From Aestuariibacter salexigens DSM 15300 (lineage in GTDB: Bacteria > Pseudomonadota > Gammaproteobacteria > Enterobacterales > Alteromonadaceae), in NCBI RefSeq assembly GCF_000429145.1, contig NZ_AUBH01000003.1, positions 62,001 to 126,000 of the forward strand: a stretch of 64,000 bases of DNA, in the 5' to 3' direction. Of this stretch, positions 45,348 to 54,935 are shown piece by piece. Every line of letters starts with the position of its first letter. The stretch's first letter is position 1. A program made the translations under genes and the position numbers. The notes beneath the pieces were generated by a model. The model did not search any database. It was not told the origin of the DNA and was given only the letters and a program-made list of their open reading frames with translations.

Positions 45348-46475
45348 CTAGCCGACCAGCGCCAGTAATATGCCAGCAGCTACTGCAGAGCCGAGAACAC
45401 CCGCTACGTTCGGTCCCATTGCCTGCATCAGTAAGAAGTTGTGTGGATTTGCCTCTAATCCTACTTTATTAACCACGCGGGCTGCCATCGGCACGGCTGA
45501 TACTCCTGCTGCACCGATGAGTGGATTGATACCGCCAGATATACGATTCATCAACTTGGCCATTAGCACCCCAGAGGCGGTGCCAATAGAAAACGCGACC
45601 GCTCCTAACACCAGAATACCCAGCGTTTCCACGGTAAGAAACTCATGTGCAGATAGCTTTGATCCCACCGCCAGACCGAGAAAAATCGTAACGATATTGA
45701 TCAGTTCGTTCTGTGCCGTGTTGCTAAGTCGGTCAACCACGCCACTTTCCTTCATCAGGTTTCCGAGGCAGAACATACCAACCAGAGGCGTGGCGGTAGG
45801 TAAGAACAATATGGTTAAAAACAGGACTGCCAAAGGAAACAGGATCTTTTCCCGTTTGGACACCGTGCGTAACTGTGCCATTTCTATTTGCCGCTCTTCT
45901 TTACTGGTCAGGGCTTTCATAATCGGAGGCTGGATGATAGGAACCAGTGCCATGTAAGAATAGGCTGCAACGGCAATGGCGCCCAGTAACTCAGGCGCTA
46001 ATCGAGACGCAAGGAAGATGGCGGTGGGGCCATCCGCTCCACCAATGATGGCAATAGCTGAGGCGTCCTGCAGGGTGAAGTCAAAGCCAGGAATAAAATT
46101 CAGCAAAATAGCGCCGAACAGCGTGGCAAAGATCCCAAACTGGGCTGCAGCGCCGAGCAACAACATTTTCGGATTGGCGATCAGCGCACCAAAATCCGTC
46201 ATCGCACCAACGCCCATGAAAATCAGCAGCGGAAAGACGCCGGTGTCGACCCCAACTTTATAAATGTAATACAACACCCCACCCGCTTCACTGAAGCCGG
46301 CCAAAGGGATGTTTGTCAATAATGCGCCAAAACCAATCGGCAGCAGCAGTAAAGGCTCAAATTTCTTTACAATGGCGAGGTACAGCAACCCTGCCCCCAC
46401 CAGCATCATGATCATTTGACCGGTTTCAAAATGCGCCAGCGCCGTGCTTTGCCACAGTACGTTAAGTTTTTCCAT
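45348..46475 (-). CDS. oadB: Oxaloacetate decarboxylase beta subunit, sodium pump
   Basis: This 375-residue inner-membrane protein has about nine to eleven hydrophobic segments. The OadB motif [20 protein letters not shown] contains the Asp implicated in sodium transport, and [21 protein letters not shown] is present. It decarboxylates the carboxybiotin carried by OadA and uses that energy to export sodium ions. It is 6 bases after oadA. Confidence 0.93.
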   Translation of the reverse strand: MEKLNVLWQSTALAHFETGQMIMMLVGAGLLYLAIVKKFEPLLLLPIGFGALLTNIPLAGFSEAGGVLYYIYKVGVDTGVFPLLIFMGVGAMTDFGALIANPKMLLLGAAAQFGIFATLFGAILLNFIPGFDFTLQDASAIAIIGGADGPTAIFLASRLAPELLGAIAVAAYSYMALVPIIQPPIMKALTSKEERQIEMAQLRTVSKREKILFPLAVLFLTILFLPTATPLVGMFCLGNLMKESGVVDRLSNTAQNELINIVTIFLGLAVGSKLSAHEFLTVETLGILVLGAVAFSIGTASGVLMAKLMNRISGGINPLIGAAGVSAVPMAARVVNKVGLEANPHNFLLMQAMGPNVAGVLGSAVAAGILLALVG

Positions 46476-46481
46476 ATCTGT

Positions 46482-48275
46482 TTATCCCAAGGCCAACAGA
46501 CTTTGTCCTGACTGCACGCTGTCACCCTGTTTTACGAGCACTTGTGATACCACCCCATCAGCCGTGGCCCGCACTTCCGTCTCCATTTTCATCGCTTCCA
46601 TGATGAGAACCACATCTCCGCGACTGACACTGTCTCCAGCATTGACGAGGACTTTGATAATATTGCCTGCCAAGGGTGCATTGAGTGATTCACTCTGAGT
46701 AGATGACGAAACGGGTTGCTGAGCTGGCGATGCTGGTGCTGCTTCAACGCTGGTTAACTGGCCACTGTCAGCCACTTCCACATCGTATACCTTGCCATTC
46801 ACACGCACCGAATAGCGGGCAGGTCCAGATGATGATGGTGCCGCTGATGAGTCTGTGGCTTCAGTTTTTGGTTCAGAAGGCGCAGACTGACTGGGAGCTG
46901 GTTCAAAGGCATCAGCATCGCCACGGTGCTGCAAAAATTTCAGTCCGACCTGCGGGAATAGCGCAAAGGTCAACACATCATCGACAGTATCCTGTGCCAA
47001 TTGGATGCTTTTTTCTTTGGCCAACGCCATCAGGTCATTCTGTAATGTATCCATTTCTGGTTCGATAAGGTCGGCGGGGCGGCAGGTGATCGCGTCATCA
47101 TCGCCCAGCACACGAGCTTGTAATTCACTGTTTACAGGGGCAGCCGTTGCACCATATTCACCTTTTAACACGCCGGCAGTTTCTTTGGTGATGCTTTTAT
47201 ATCGTTCACCAGTGAGCACATTCAGCACCGCCTGACTGCCAACAATTTGTGATGTTGGCGTGACGAGGGGAATAAAGCCAAGATCTTCACGCACCTTGGG
47301 AATTTCCAGCAACACCTCTTCAAGACGTGATTCAGCGCCCTGTTCACGCAGCTGGTTTTCCATATTGGTCAGCATGCCACCTGGCACCTGCGCGGTAAGA
47401 ATGCGGGCATCTACCCCTTTTAGGCTACCCTCAAACTTAGCGTACTTTTTACGTACTTCTCTGAAGTGACTAGCAATGTCCATCAGTGCCTGCGTATCCA
47501 GTCCCGTATCTCTGTCTGTTCCTTCAACGATTGCCGCGATGGTTTCTGTCGCTGTGTGTCCATAGGTCATGCTCATTGGTGAGATTGCGGTATCCAACAT
47601 ATCGATACCTGCATCTATGGCTTTCTGATAGGTCGCAGTACTCAGGCCCGTTGTGGCATGGCATTGCATTGCGATAGGCACTGATACCGTTTGCTTCAGG
47701 CTGCTGATCAGGGTTTCACATTCGTACGGTTTTAACAGCCCTGCCATATCCTTGATGCAAATAGAGTGTACACCCATGTCTTCCAACTGTTTGGCCATAG
47801 TGAGCCAGAAATCAAGTGAATGCACAGGACTCACAGTATATGCCAGTGTCCCCTGAGCATGAGCACCAACGGCGAGGGCTGCACGGATGGCCGTTTGCAG
47901 ATTTCTGACATCGTTCATCGCATCGAAGATGCGGAACACATCGACTCCGTTGGCATGGGCGCGCTCAACGAACCTTTCGACTACGTCATCAGCATAGTGA
48001 CGATAACCAAGCAGATTCTGTCCTCTGAGCAGCATTTGCTGCTTAGTATTGGGCATCGCTTGCTTCAACAACCTGATTCGTTCCCAGGGATCCTCGCCTA
48101 AATACCGAATACAGGCATCAAAGGTTGCCCCACCCCAGGACTCTACAGACCAGTAACCCGCCTTATCCAGCGTTTCAGCAATGGGTAGCATGTCGTCGAT
48201 GCGCATACGAGTAGCAAGCAACGATTGATGGGCATCGCGTAATACCAGTTCGGTAATGGCTAACGGGTTCGACAT
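46482..48275 (-). CDS. oadA: Oxaloacetate decarboxylase alpha subunit
   Basis: This 597-residue protein has an N-terminal carboxyltransferase TIM barrel ([16 protein letters not shown], metal site near [12 protein letters not shown]). A Pro/Ser/Ala-rich linker leads to a biotinyl domain with EAMKMET (biotinylated Lys about 563). It moves CO2 from oxaloacetate to biotin. The ribosome-binding site AAAGGAG precedes the ATG. Related alpha subunits act on other acids, but the oadGAB set supports oxaloacetate. Confidence 0.92.
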   Translation of the reverse strand: MSNPLAITELVLRDAHQSLLATRMRIDDMLPIAETLDKAGYWSVESWGGATFDACIRYLGEDPWERIRLLKQAMPNTKQQMLLRGQNLLGYRHYADDVVERFVERAHANGVDVFRIFDAMNDVRNLQTAIRAALAVGAHAQGTLAYTVSPVHSLDFWLTMAKQLEDMGVHSICIKDMAGLLKPYECETLISSLKQTVSVPIAMQCHATTGLSTATYQKAIDAGIDMLDTAISPMSMTYGHTATETIAAIVEGTDRDTGLDTQALMDIASHFREVRKKYAKFEGSLKGVDARILTAQVPGGMLTNMENQLREQGAESRLEEVLLEIPKVREDLGFIPLVTPTSQIVGSQAVLNVLTGERYKSITKETAGVLKGEYGATAAPVNSELQARVLGDDDAITCRPADLIEPEMDTLQNDLMALAKEKSIQLAQDTVDDVLTFALFPQVGLKFLQHRGDADAFEPAPSQSAPSEPKTEATDSSAAPSSSGPARYSVRVNGKVYDVEVADSGQLTSVEAAPASPAQQPVSSSTQSESLNAPLAGNIIKVLVNAGDSVSRGDVVLIMEAMKMETEVRATADGVVSQVLVKQGDSVQSGQSLLALG

Positions 48276-48296
48276 GTAAAGCTCCTTTCGGGAATG

Positions 48297-48572
48297 TTAT
48301 TGGCGGTGACGGTGTTGGTGTATAGCGGCGCTGATTGCGGCGACCACGTCGCTGTCATCGACTGTAGCGGACGTGCCATTTGCACTTTGTTGACGGGAGA
48401 CGACAGACGGCGATGGTTGCTGTTCAGCCGCGCCGGAAAACCGCTGACAGAATGCAGAAAGCGCGTGCACAGACGCAATCAGAACGGTCAAAAAAATGAA
48501 CACCACTGTCATACCGACAGCGAGTAACGCTGCCGCTTCTAAAAGAAGGTTGATAACCTGGGCTGATTCCAT
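48297..48572 (-). CDS. oadG: Oxaloacetate decarboxylase gamma subunit
   Basis: This 91-residue protein has one membrane helix (LLLEAAALLAVGMTVVFIFLTVLIASVHAL). A Ser/Gln-rich stretch and a His-rich tail (HQHRHRQ) follow, as in OadG, where the tail helps bind zinc. ATG 48572 behind GGAA is chosen; 48584 is also possible. It is first in oadGAB, 21 bases before oadA. Confidence 0.85.
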   Translation of the reverse strand: MESAQVINLLLEAAALLAVGMTVVFIFLTVLIASVHALSAFCQRFSGAAEQQPSPSVVSRQQSANGTSATVDDSDVVAAISAAIHQHRHRQ

Positions 48573-48665
48573 CGCAAATTCCATGTGAATGGACAAGGTT
48601 TCATAAGTATCACGTAGGATTCGGGAAAACAATAACGCAGATAAGTGAAAACGTCATAAAGAGTG

Positions 48666-49263
48666 GAACCTGAGGAGCTTCTCACCCCTAAACGGCAGGT
48701 ATAACAAAAACGCCCCGGACGATGCCGGAAAAACAGAACTATCAAGAGACATTCGTGGAAGGATTACGCGAGACAGTCCTGTCTCGCGCCCTGCGGGCCA
48801 GCCTGCCACTGTTCAATTTTTCTCCCGGAAAAATTGTCGAACCTGAGGAGCTTCTCACCCCTAAACGGCAGGTATAACAAAAACGCCCCGGACGATGCCG
48901 GAAAAACAGAACTATCAAGAGACATTCGTGGAAGGATTACGCGAGACAGTCCTGTCTCGCGCCCTGCGGGCCAGCCTGCCACTGTTCAATTTTTCTCCCG
49001 GAAAAATTGTCGAACCTGAGGAGCTTCTCACCCCTAAACGGCAGGTATAACAAAAACGCCCCGGACGATGCCGAAAAAAAAAGAACTACCAAGAGACATT
49101 CGTGGAAGGATTACGCGAGCCTCTCCTGTCTCGCGCCCTGCGGGCCAGCCTGCGGCTGTTCAATTTTTCTCCCGGAAAAATTGTCGAACCTGAGGAGCTT
49201 CTCACCCCTAAACGGCAGGTATAACAAAAACGCCCCGGACGATGCCGGGGCGTTTTTGTTATA
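48666..49263 (-). repeat. Tandem array of a 173-174 bp unit downstream of tRNA-Arg
   Basis: Unit heads start at 48666, 48839, 49012 and 49186, so there are three full copies and one partial copy. Copies 1 and 2 are identical; copy 3 differs at about a dozen positions. Each full copy includes, on the minus strand, AATCCTTCCAC (found in the tRNA-Arg 3' end), a shortened tRNA terminator, and two hairpins. The first hairpin has arms CAATTTTTC/GAAAAATTG with loop CGGGA. The second has arms CGCGAGAC/GTCTCGCG with loop AGGACT. Unit length is not a multiple of three, so it is not a protein repeat. This stretch contains no convincing gene. Confidence 0.95.
49221..49262 (-). terminator. Terminator of the tRNA-Ser/tRNA-Arg transcript
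   Basis: A perfect 18-bp inverted repeat with a 6-base loop includes CGCCCCGG/CCGGGGCG flanked by A-run and T-run. It begins 1 base after the tRNA-Arg CCA end and works on both strands. The repeat units downstream hold one arm and loop plus only a 4-bp remnant of the other arm. Confidence 0.92.
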
Positions 49264-49340
49264 TGGCGCGTGTGGAAGGATTCGAACCTCCGACCGCCTG
49301 GTTCGTAGCCAGGTACTCTATCCAGCTGAGCTACACACGC
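49264..49340 (-). tRNA. tRNA-Arg (anticodon ACG)
   Basis: A 77-nt cloverleaf has acceptor GCGTGTG/CACACGC, discriminator G and encoded CCA. The anticodon loop CTACGAA gives ACG (read as ICG after deamination). The T-arm is GGAGGTTCGAATCC. It lies 12 bases after tRNA-Ser and directly before the tandem array. Confidence 0.97.
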
Positions 49341-49352
49341 GCTGTAAAAAAA

Positions 49353-49443
49353 TGGCGGAGACGGAGGGATTCGAACCCTCGATACGCGCAATACGTATGG
49401 TTCCTTAGCAGGGAACTGGTTTCAGCCACTCACCCACCTCTCC
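49353..49443 (-). tRNA. tRNA-Ser (anticodon GCT)
   Basis: This is a 91-nt class II tRNA with a long variable arm (ACGTATTGCGCGT region). The anticodon loop CTGCTAA gives GCT, and the T-arm GAGGGTTCGAATCCCTC and encoded CCA are intact. The acceptor stem pairs GGAGAGG with CGTCTCC, leaving a G-G mismatch at position 6-67. Confidence 0.93.
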
Positions 49444-49458
49444 TAAATGTGGGGCGGA

Positions 49459-49486
49459 AGTTTAATGATTGACTATTTAAAGTCAA
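49459..49486 (-). promoter_or_regulatory. Promoter of the tRNA-Ser/tRNA-Arg operon
   Basis: On the minus strand, TTGACT (49486-49481) and TAAACT (49464-49459) are 16 bases apart. The GC-rich discriminator CCGCCCC is typical of stringently controlled stable-RNA promoters. The -35 is half of an inverted repeat (TTGACTTT...TAGTCAA). Confidence 0.65.
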
Positions 49487-49554
49487 CGGTTTTTTGCTGC
49501 CAGCCCGTCTGTCTGCCGGGATTTTATTCAGTTAGTGCTATTTCTCGACGCAAG

Positions 49555-49586
49555 AAACAAAAAAGGCTGATAAATATCAGCCTTTT
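49555..49586 (-). terminator. Terminator after csrA
   Basis: An 11-bp stem (AAAAGGCTGAT/ATCAGCCTTTT) with a 4-base loop is followed on the minus strand by TTTTTTGTTT. It begins 10 bases after the csrA stop. Confidence 0.88.
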
Positions 49587-49596
49587 CCACATCGAA

Positions 49597-49815
49597 CTAG
49601 TCGTTATCGTCTTGCTGAGCAGCCTGCTCATGCGCCGCTAACTGAGAGTTTTTCTCAGCCTGAATCCGCATGTAAATCTCTTCACGGTGTACCGACACTT
49701 CTTTTGGCGCATTCACGCCAATTCGTACCTGATTTCCTTTGACCCCCAGCACAGTTACGGTGACGTCGTCACCAACCATGAGAGTTTCGCCCACACGACG
49801 GGTTAAAATTAGCAT
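49597..49815 (-). CDS. csrA: Carbon storage regulator CsrA
   Basis: This 72-residue RNA-binding protein starts [18 protein letters not shown] and contains [24 protein letters not shown], the conserved core with the RNA-contacting Leu4, Arg6-Arg7 and Arg44-type residues. The acidic, Gln-rich tail is longer than in E. coli (61 residues). CsrA binds GGA motifs in mRNA leaders and is titrated by GGA-rich small RNAs. It lies between alaS and tRNA-Ser, a common gammaproteobacterial order. Confidence 0.97.
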   Translation of the reverse strand: MLILTRRVGETLMVGDDVTVTVLGVKGNQVRIGVNAPKEVSVHREEIYMRIQAEKNSQLAAHEQAAQQDDND

Positions 49816-49939
49816 GTTATTGCTCCTTTACCATTAATTGTCATCCCTCGCTTAGGTGTGGACTCAAGCACGACCCTGCGCCCACGTCCGGCCATTCCCT
49901 GTCTACGCTGTCACTTACGCAAACAACCAGCCTTAATCT

Positions 49940-52537
49940 CTATATGCGCTCTTTCAGCCAGTTTTCAACCGACGCCAGTGCGGTGGCGAGGTTTTCTGGC
50001 TGACTACCGCCTGCCTGCGCCATATCGGGGCGACCGCCACCTTTACCTCCGACCTGTGCTGCCACGTGATTGACCAGTTCACCCGCTTTCACTTTGCTGG
50101 TCAGATCATTAGTGACACCGGCTATCAAGCCCACTTTGCCGTCTGATGCGACGCCAAGTACTACGACGCCTGAACCAATTCGGTTCTTTATGTCATCCAT
50201 CATGCCGCGCAGCGCTTTGCTTTCCACGCCCTGCAACTGTGCCACTAAGGTTTTGACACCTTTGATGTCGATAACGTTCGACATGACATCTGCACTTTCT
50301 TTAGATGCCATTGCCTGCTTCAGGCTATGTAACTCTTTTTCCAGTTGCTTGGTCGCATCCATTTGCGCTCGCAAACGTTCGAGCAGCTGGCTTTCTTCGG
50401 CTTTCAGCAATCCGGCAGCCTGCTTCAGTGTAGCCTGCCTGAACTGCGCATCAGCCAGTGCGACGGCACCGGTCACTGCTTCAATACGCCTCACACCTGA
50501 CGCTATTCCACCCTCGGTGGTAATTTTGAACAACCCGATATCACCAGTACGGGTTACGTGTGTACCGCCACAGAGTTCTACAGAGAAATCCCCCATTGAT
50601 ACGACACGTACTTTCTCGTCGTACTTTTCACCAAATAACGCGACGGCACCAGACGCTTTTGCTTCTTCCAGTTCCATCAGTGTAGTCTGTAATGGCGTGT
50701 TTGCACGAATTTGCTCGTTTACCATTTTCTCGATGTCGGTGACCTGCTGTTCCGTGACTGCCTCAAAGTGTGAAAAGTCGAAACGTAACTTTTCCTCATC
50801 GACCAGCGAGCCCTTCTGGTTAACGTGGCTACCTAACACCTTTTTCAATGCCGCATGTAGCAGGTGCGTTGCACTGTGATTGAGACGGATAGCCTGACGT
50901 CTGTCCTTATCAATAATAGCATCCGCAGCATTCCCTACTGCAACATCTGCCACTGCTTTACCCTTGTGCGCTATTGCATTGCCAAGCTTCACCGTATCAG
51001 TCACGACAAATTCGCCATTCGCTACTTTTAGCACTCCGGTGTCGCCAACCTGGCCACCAGATTCGGCATAAAACGGTGTTTCATTAAGTATGACTACGCC
51101 TTCCTCACCAGCCTGCAATTGCTCAACCCGCTTACCGTCTTTGAATAATTCAATAACTTGTGCGTTGCCTTGTTCATGCTCATAGCCAGTAAAATCGCTA
51201 CTGTGCTCTGACTTCATGGCGGCATTGTAATCGGCGCCAAACTGGCTGGCTTGCTGAGCTCGGTTTCGCTGTTCCTGCATCGCAGCCTCAAAACCGGGAT
51301 GGTCAATAGTAAACCCTTGCTCCCTGGCCACGTCTGCGGTCAGATCAGATGGGAAGCCATAGGTGTCATAAAGCTTAAATACGATGTCACCCGGGATCTG
51401 CTTGCCATCGAGCTCGTCAAGTGCTTGCGTAAGCAGTGTCATGCCGCGAGACAATGTACGAGAAAATTGTTCTTCCTCTATACGCAATACCTTTTCTACT
51501 ACCGGTTGTTGTTCAACCAGTTCCGGGTAGGCATCGCCCATGGTCTGCGCCAGTGCCGCAACCAGTTTGTAGAAAAAGACTTCCTCGCAGCCCAATTTAT
51601 AGCCGTGGCGTACCGCACGACGAATGATGCGCCGCAGTACATACCCGCGGCCTTCATTAGATGGCATCACGCCGTCGCAGATCAAAAATGCACATGAACG
51701 AATGTGGTCGGCGATCACCCGTAAAGATTTATCTTCAAGGTCGCTGGCACCGGTGATTTGTGCAGCAGATTTAATCAGCGACTGGAATAAATCAATCTCA
51801 TAGTTGCTGTGGACGCCTTGCAGTATGGCAGAAATACGTTCAAGTCCCATGCCGGTATCGATGGACGGCGCAGGCAGTGGCTCCATCGTGCCATCAGCTT
51901 GTTTATTGAACTGCATGAATACCAGGTTCCATATCTCTATGAACCGGTCGCCATCTTCTTCAGGTGAGCCAGGAGGGCCTCCCCATATATGCTCACCATG
52001 ATCGTAAAAAATTTCCGAGCAAGGTCCACACGGACCTGTATCACCCATCGACCAGAAGTTATCACTGGTGGAAATACGAATGATCTTTTCCGCCGGCAAA
52101 CCAATTTCCTGGTGCCAGATATCAAACGCTTCGTCATCTTCTGAGTAAATCGTCACCAGCAGTTTACTTTCCGGTAGCTGTAACTGCTTAGTCAGAAAGT
52201 CCCAGGAGAAGGTAATTGCTTCGCGCTTGAAATAATCACCGAAGCTAAAGTTACCCAGCATCTCAAAGAAAGTGTGGTGCCGGGCAGTGTACCCAACATT
52301 TTCAAGGTCATTATGCTTACCGCCGGCGCGCACGCATCGTTGTGAGGACACTGCTTTTGTGTAGCTACGCTTTTCACTGCCCAGAAAAACATCCTTAAAC
52401 TGATTCATACCTGCGTTAGTGAATAACAACGTAGGATCATCTGCGGGAACCAGCGAAGAACTGCTCACCACCTGGTGACCATGGCTGGCAAAGTAATCCA
52501 AAAACGTGCGTCTGATTTCGGCAGTTGTTTTGATCAT
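49940..52537 (-). CDS. alaS: Alanyl-tRNA synthetase
   Basis: This 865-residue protein has a class II catalytic domain ([48 protein letters not shown]), an editing domain with [11 protein letters not shown] and the zinc residues of [11 protein letters not shown], and a C-terminal Gly-rich domain ([13 protein letters not shown]). ATG 52537 fits the family; a longer frame to 52621 is not needed. It charges and proofreads tRNA-Ala. Confidence 0.97.
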   Translation of the reverse strand: MIKTTAEIRRTFLDYFASHGHQVVSSSSLVPADDPTLLFTNAGMNQFKDVFLGSEKRSYTKAVSSQRCVRAGGKHNDLENVGYTARHHTFFEMLGNFSFGDYFKREAITFSWDFLTKQLQLPESKLLVTIYSEDDEAFDIWHQEIGLPAEKIIRISTSDNFWSMGDTGPCGPCSEIFYDHGEHIWGGPPGSPEEDGDRFIEIWNLVFMQFNKQADGTMEPLPAPSIDTGMGLERISAILQGVHSNYEIDLFQSLIKSAAQITGASDLEDKSLRVIADHIRSCAFLICDGVMPSNEGRGYVLRRIIRRAVRHGYKLGCEEVFFYKLVAALAQTMGDAYPELVEQQPVVEKVLRIEEEQFSRTLSRGMTLLTQALDELDGKQIPGDIVFKLYDTYGFPSDLTADVAREQGFTIDHPGFEAAMQEQRNRAQQASQFGADYNAAMKSEHSSDFTGYEHEQGNAQVIELFKDGKRVEQLQAGEEGVVILNETPFYAESGGQVGDTGVLKVANGEFVVTDTVKLGNAIAHKGKAVADVAVGNAADAIIDKDRRQAIRLNHSATHLLHAALKKVLGSHVNQKGSLVDEEKLRFDFSHFEAVTEQQVTDIEKMVNEQIRANTPLQTTLMELEEAKASGAVALFGEKYDEKVRVVSMGDFSVELCGGTHVTRTGDIGLFKITTEGGIASGVRRIEAVTGAVALADAQFRQATLKQAAGLLKAEESQLLERLRAQMDATKQLEKELHSLKQAMASKESADVMSNVIDIKGVKTLVAQLQGVESKALRGMMDDIKNRIGSGVVVLGVASDGKVGLIAGVTNDLTSKVKAGELVNHVAAQVGGKGGGRPDMAQAGGSQPENLATALASVENWLKERI

Positions 52538-52719
52538 GGAGTGTCCTGACTTAAAGCTAATAATAAAAGACGAGCCGTCGCCGCGTAACACAGCTCCGAA
52601 CGCCTTGTGAAGCGTTTGCACATCATGTGATAAGCGCGAGAAGATAACATGTAACGGCCCGTAATGTTAAGGCTCTATGCACCTTAGCTTGAGGTATTAT
52701 TGTTTATTTTGTGAATATA

Positions 52720-53169
52720 TCACTGCTGCTCTTCAGCGTATCGAATGTGCTCATAATTAAAGCCTCGATATTGCAAAAAGCGGTGCCGTTTCTGTTTCTC
52801 TAACCAGTTTTCCGCTGGCTTCTCTCCAAATTTCTTATGCAGCGTTTGTTTGGCCAGTTCAAACCAGTCGACTTGCTGTTCGCTCACCACGCGACTGACA
52901 ATCTCATCGCTTATCTGATGCTCTTTAAGCTCTGCGCGAATACGCAACTCTCCCTGTCCCTTGCGTAATCTGTTCCTGAGCAGCGACTCAGCAAATCGTT
53001 CATCACACTGCCAGCCACTCTGGCTATATTCCTCAACTTTTTTGAGGCAGCGGGATGCATCTAAACCTCTGGCTAACAGCTTATTCAGTAGTTCATGACG
53101 GCTGTGTTCACGCTTACTTTGTAAACGGCTCAGCGTATCAGCAATGATCTTGTCGTCGTTGTCTGTCAT
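52720..53169 (-). CDS. recX: RecX, regulator of RecA
   Basis: This 149-residue helical protein has RecX-type repeats: LQSKREHSRHELLNKLLARG, WQCDERFAESLLRNRLRKGQGELRIRAELKEHQI and KQTLHKKFG...KQKRHRFLQYRGF. It inhibits RecA filament growth and coprotease activity. It lies upstream of alaS in the same orientation, but recA is not next to it; the adjacent gene is an unrelated divergent one. Confidence 0.88.
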   Translation of the reverse strand: MTDNDDKIIADTLSRLQSKREHSRHELLNKLLARGLDASRCLKKVEEYSQSGWQCDERFAESLLRNRLRKGQGELRIRAELKEHQISDEIVSRVVSEQQVDWFELAKQTLHKKFGEKPAENWLEKQKRHRFLQYRGFNYEHIRYAEEQQ

Positions 53170-53204
53170 AGTAAAACGTAGTTTTCATCCTGTTATAAAG
53201 CTGC

Positions 53205-54371
53205 ATGTCCTTACGCGTTGAATTTTCATCCGATATCGAATCTGTCAGTCCTGACGCATGGGATGCACTTTCTGGTACACAGTGCCCTTTTTTGCAACAT
53301 GCTTTCCTGCAAGCACTTGAGAGAACCGGCTGCGTAGGAGGCAGCAGTGGCTGGCTACCCAACCATGCGCTGGTGTTCGACCAACAGCAGTTAGTTGCTG
53401 CCGTGCCGCTGTACGTAAAACAGCATAGCTACGGAGAATACGTGTTTGACCATGCCTGGGCAAATGCCTATCATCGACACGGTCTACCGTATTACCCTAA
53501 ACTGGTTAGCGCAGTCCCCTTTACGCCCGTGACATCAAGCAGATTGTTGTGTCTGCCAGAGATCAACGAGGCGGACATTGTCAATGCTGTTGACACTGCA
53601 ATCAAGTCCCATTGTGCGAACTCGGATTATTCATCCATGCACTGGCTATTTTTACCCCCAGATCTGGCTAACTCACTGATAAATAAAGGCTATCTGAGTC
53701 GTCAGAGTATACAGTTTGTATGGTATAATCGTGGCTATTCAACATTTAGTGACTTTGTTGGCTTATTTGCATCGAGAAAGCGCAAAAACATCCTAAAAGA
53801 GCGTCGTCACGTTGCAGCCCAACACGTCAGGATTGAGCGTCTTTCCGGTACTGCTATTGGTGAGCAGGATATGCAGGATTTTTACCTGTGTTATCAACAA
53901 ACTTACCTGAAACGCAGCGGTCACACAGGCTATCTGAACCGCGCATTTTTCATGCAATTGTTAGACAAATTATCGCATCATCTTTTGCTGGCAAAGGCCC
54001 ATAACGATGCTGGCGTAGCAGGTTGTGCACTGTTTCTGTTTGACAGGCAGGGATTGTATGGTCGCTATTGGGGAGCGCTACAGGATATTAACGGCTTGCA
54101 CTTTGAGTGCTGTTATTATCAAGGGATTGAATTCGCTATCGAGAAAAATCTGGCCTTCTTCAACCCCGGCACGCAGGGCGAACATAAAATACTTAGAGGT
54201 TTTGAGCCGACGCAGTGCCTGTCCAGTCACAAGCTTTTCGATGACAGGTTTCATGATGCCGTTGGCCACTTTCTTGATCAGGAAACAGAAGCATTGACGC
54301 ATTACAAAGTCGATGCTGACGGGTTGCTACCATTTCGTTCGGACGTAGCGCTAGTTGCGCCAAACAAGTAA
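53205..54371 (+). CDS. FemAB-like/GNAT-fold protein (DUF482 family)
   Basis: This 388-residue protein shows SPDAWDALSGTQCPFLQHAFLQALE, LVAAVPLYVKQHSYGEYVFDHAWANAYHRHGLPYYPKL and NPGTQGEHKILRGFEP, features of the peptidoglycan-related DUF482 acyltransferase family. It is a soluble protein with no signal. The substrate is unproven. It is divergent from recX (35 bases), and its last 21 bases overlap the convergent methyltransferase gene. Confidence 0.82.
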   Translation: MSLRVEFSSDIESVSPDAWDALSGTQCPFLQHAFLQALERTGCVGGSSGWLPNHALVFDQQQLVAAVPLYVKQHSYGEYVFDHAWANAYHRHGLPYYPKLVSAVPFTPVTSSRLLCLPEINEADIVNAVDTAIKSHCANSDYSSMHWLFLPPDLANSLINKGYLSRQSIQFVWYNRGYSTFSDFVGLFASRKRKNILKERRHVAAQHVRIERLSGTAIGEQDMQDFYLCYQQTYLKRSGHTGYLNRAFFMQLLDKLSHHLLLAKAHNDAGVAGCALFLFDRQGLYGRYWGALQDINGLHFECCYYQGIEFAIEKNLAFFNPGTQGEHKILRGFEPTQCLSSHKLFDDRFHDAVGHFLDQETEALTHYKVDADGLLPFRSDVALVAPNK

Positions 54372-54935
54372 CTGATTGTTCGCTGGCATATCAATACATT
54401 CGGCAAGCTTCATTGGACTTGCCCATTTTTTCAGTGATGACACATCGACCAGACCACCGTACCCCTGCGCTCTCAACTGCGCATCAAAAGCACGATTACT
54501 GTCACTGGTAAAACGACCGTCAAATGTGAACGGGCCGTATTGGCACATCACGCCCCCTGATGGCAATGATTGCGCAACCAGTGACATCATTAACTCAACT
54601 TCGTCAGGCTGCATGATATGCGCAGTATTCGCGGTAAATACACCGTCTACATCGTTCAGCGGCCACGGGTTAACCCCTACATTGAACTCCAGTGGAGGAT
54701 AGAGGTTTGCACTGGGGTACTGTGCCAACCAGGCATTAATGCTGTCGTGATTGTTTACCCTGTCACTGGTATGCCAACTCAGATGCGCTAGCTCGGGCGC
54801 AAAATAAACGGCATGTTGTCCAGTGCCACTGCCTATTTCCAGCACTTTGCTAAGTGTCGAAAAATACACCTTTAATTGTTCAATGATCGGCTGCTTGTTA
54901 TTTTCGCAAGCCTGACTAAATCGCGCGAGGGACAT
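54351..54935 (-). CDS. DUF938-family SAM-dependent methyltransferase
   Basis: This 194-residue protein has motif I VLEIGSGTGQHAVYFAPEL (about 33-51), HTSDRVNNHDSINAWL and GVFTANTAHIMQPDEVELMM, typical of DUF938. It is probably the last gene of the met operon, overlapping wbuC by 20 bases; its start has AGGTG directly before ATG 54935. The substrate is unknown. Confidence 0.83.
   Translation of the reverse strand: MSLARFSQACENNKQPIIEQLKVYFSTLSKVLEIGSGTGQHAVYFAPELAHLSWHTSDRVNNHDSINAWLAQYPSANLYPPLEFNVGVNPWPLNDVDGVFTANTAHIMQPDEVELMMSLVAQSLPSGGVMCQYGPFTFDGRFTSDSNRAFDAQLRAQGYGGLVDVSSLKKWASPMKLAECIDMPANNQLLVWRN

Noticed and set aside
48666-49263. CRISPR array
   Set aside because: The repeats are 173-174 bp, contiguous and without unique spacers, and no cas genes are present.
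48834-49408. Open frames through the tandem array on either strand (for example 48834-49019 and 49007-49408 on plus)
   Set aside because: The unit length shifts the frame between copies, there is no ribosome-binding site, and the plus-strand frame runs antisense into the tRNA genes.
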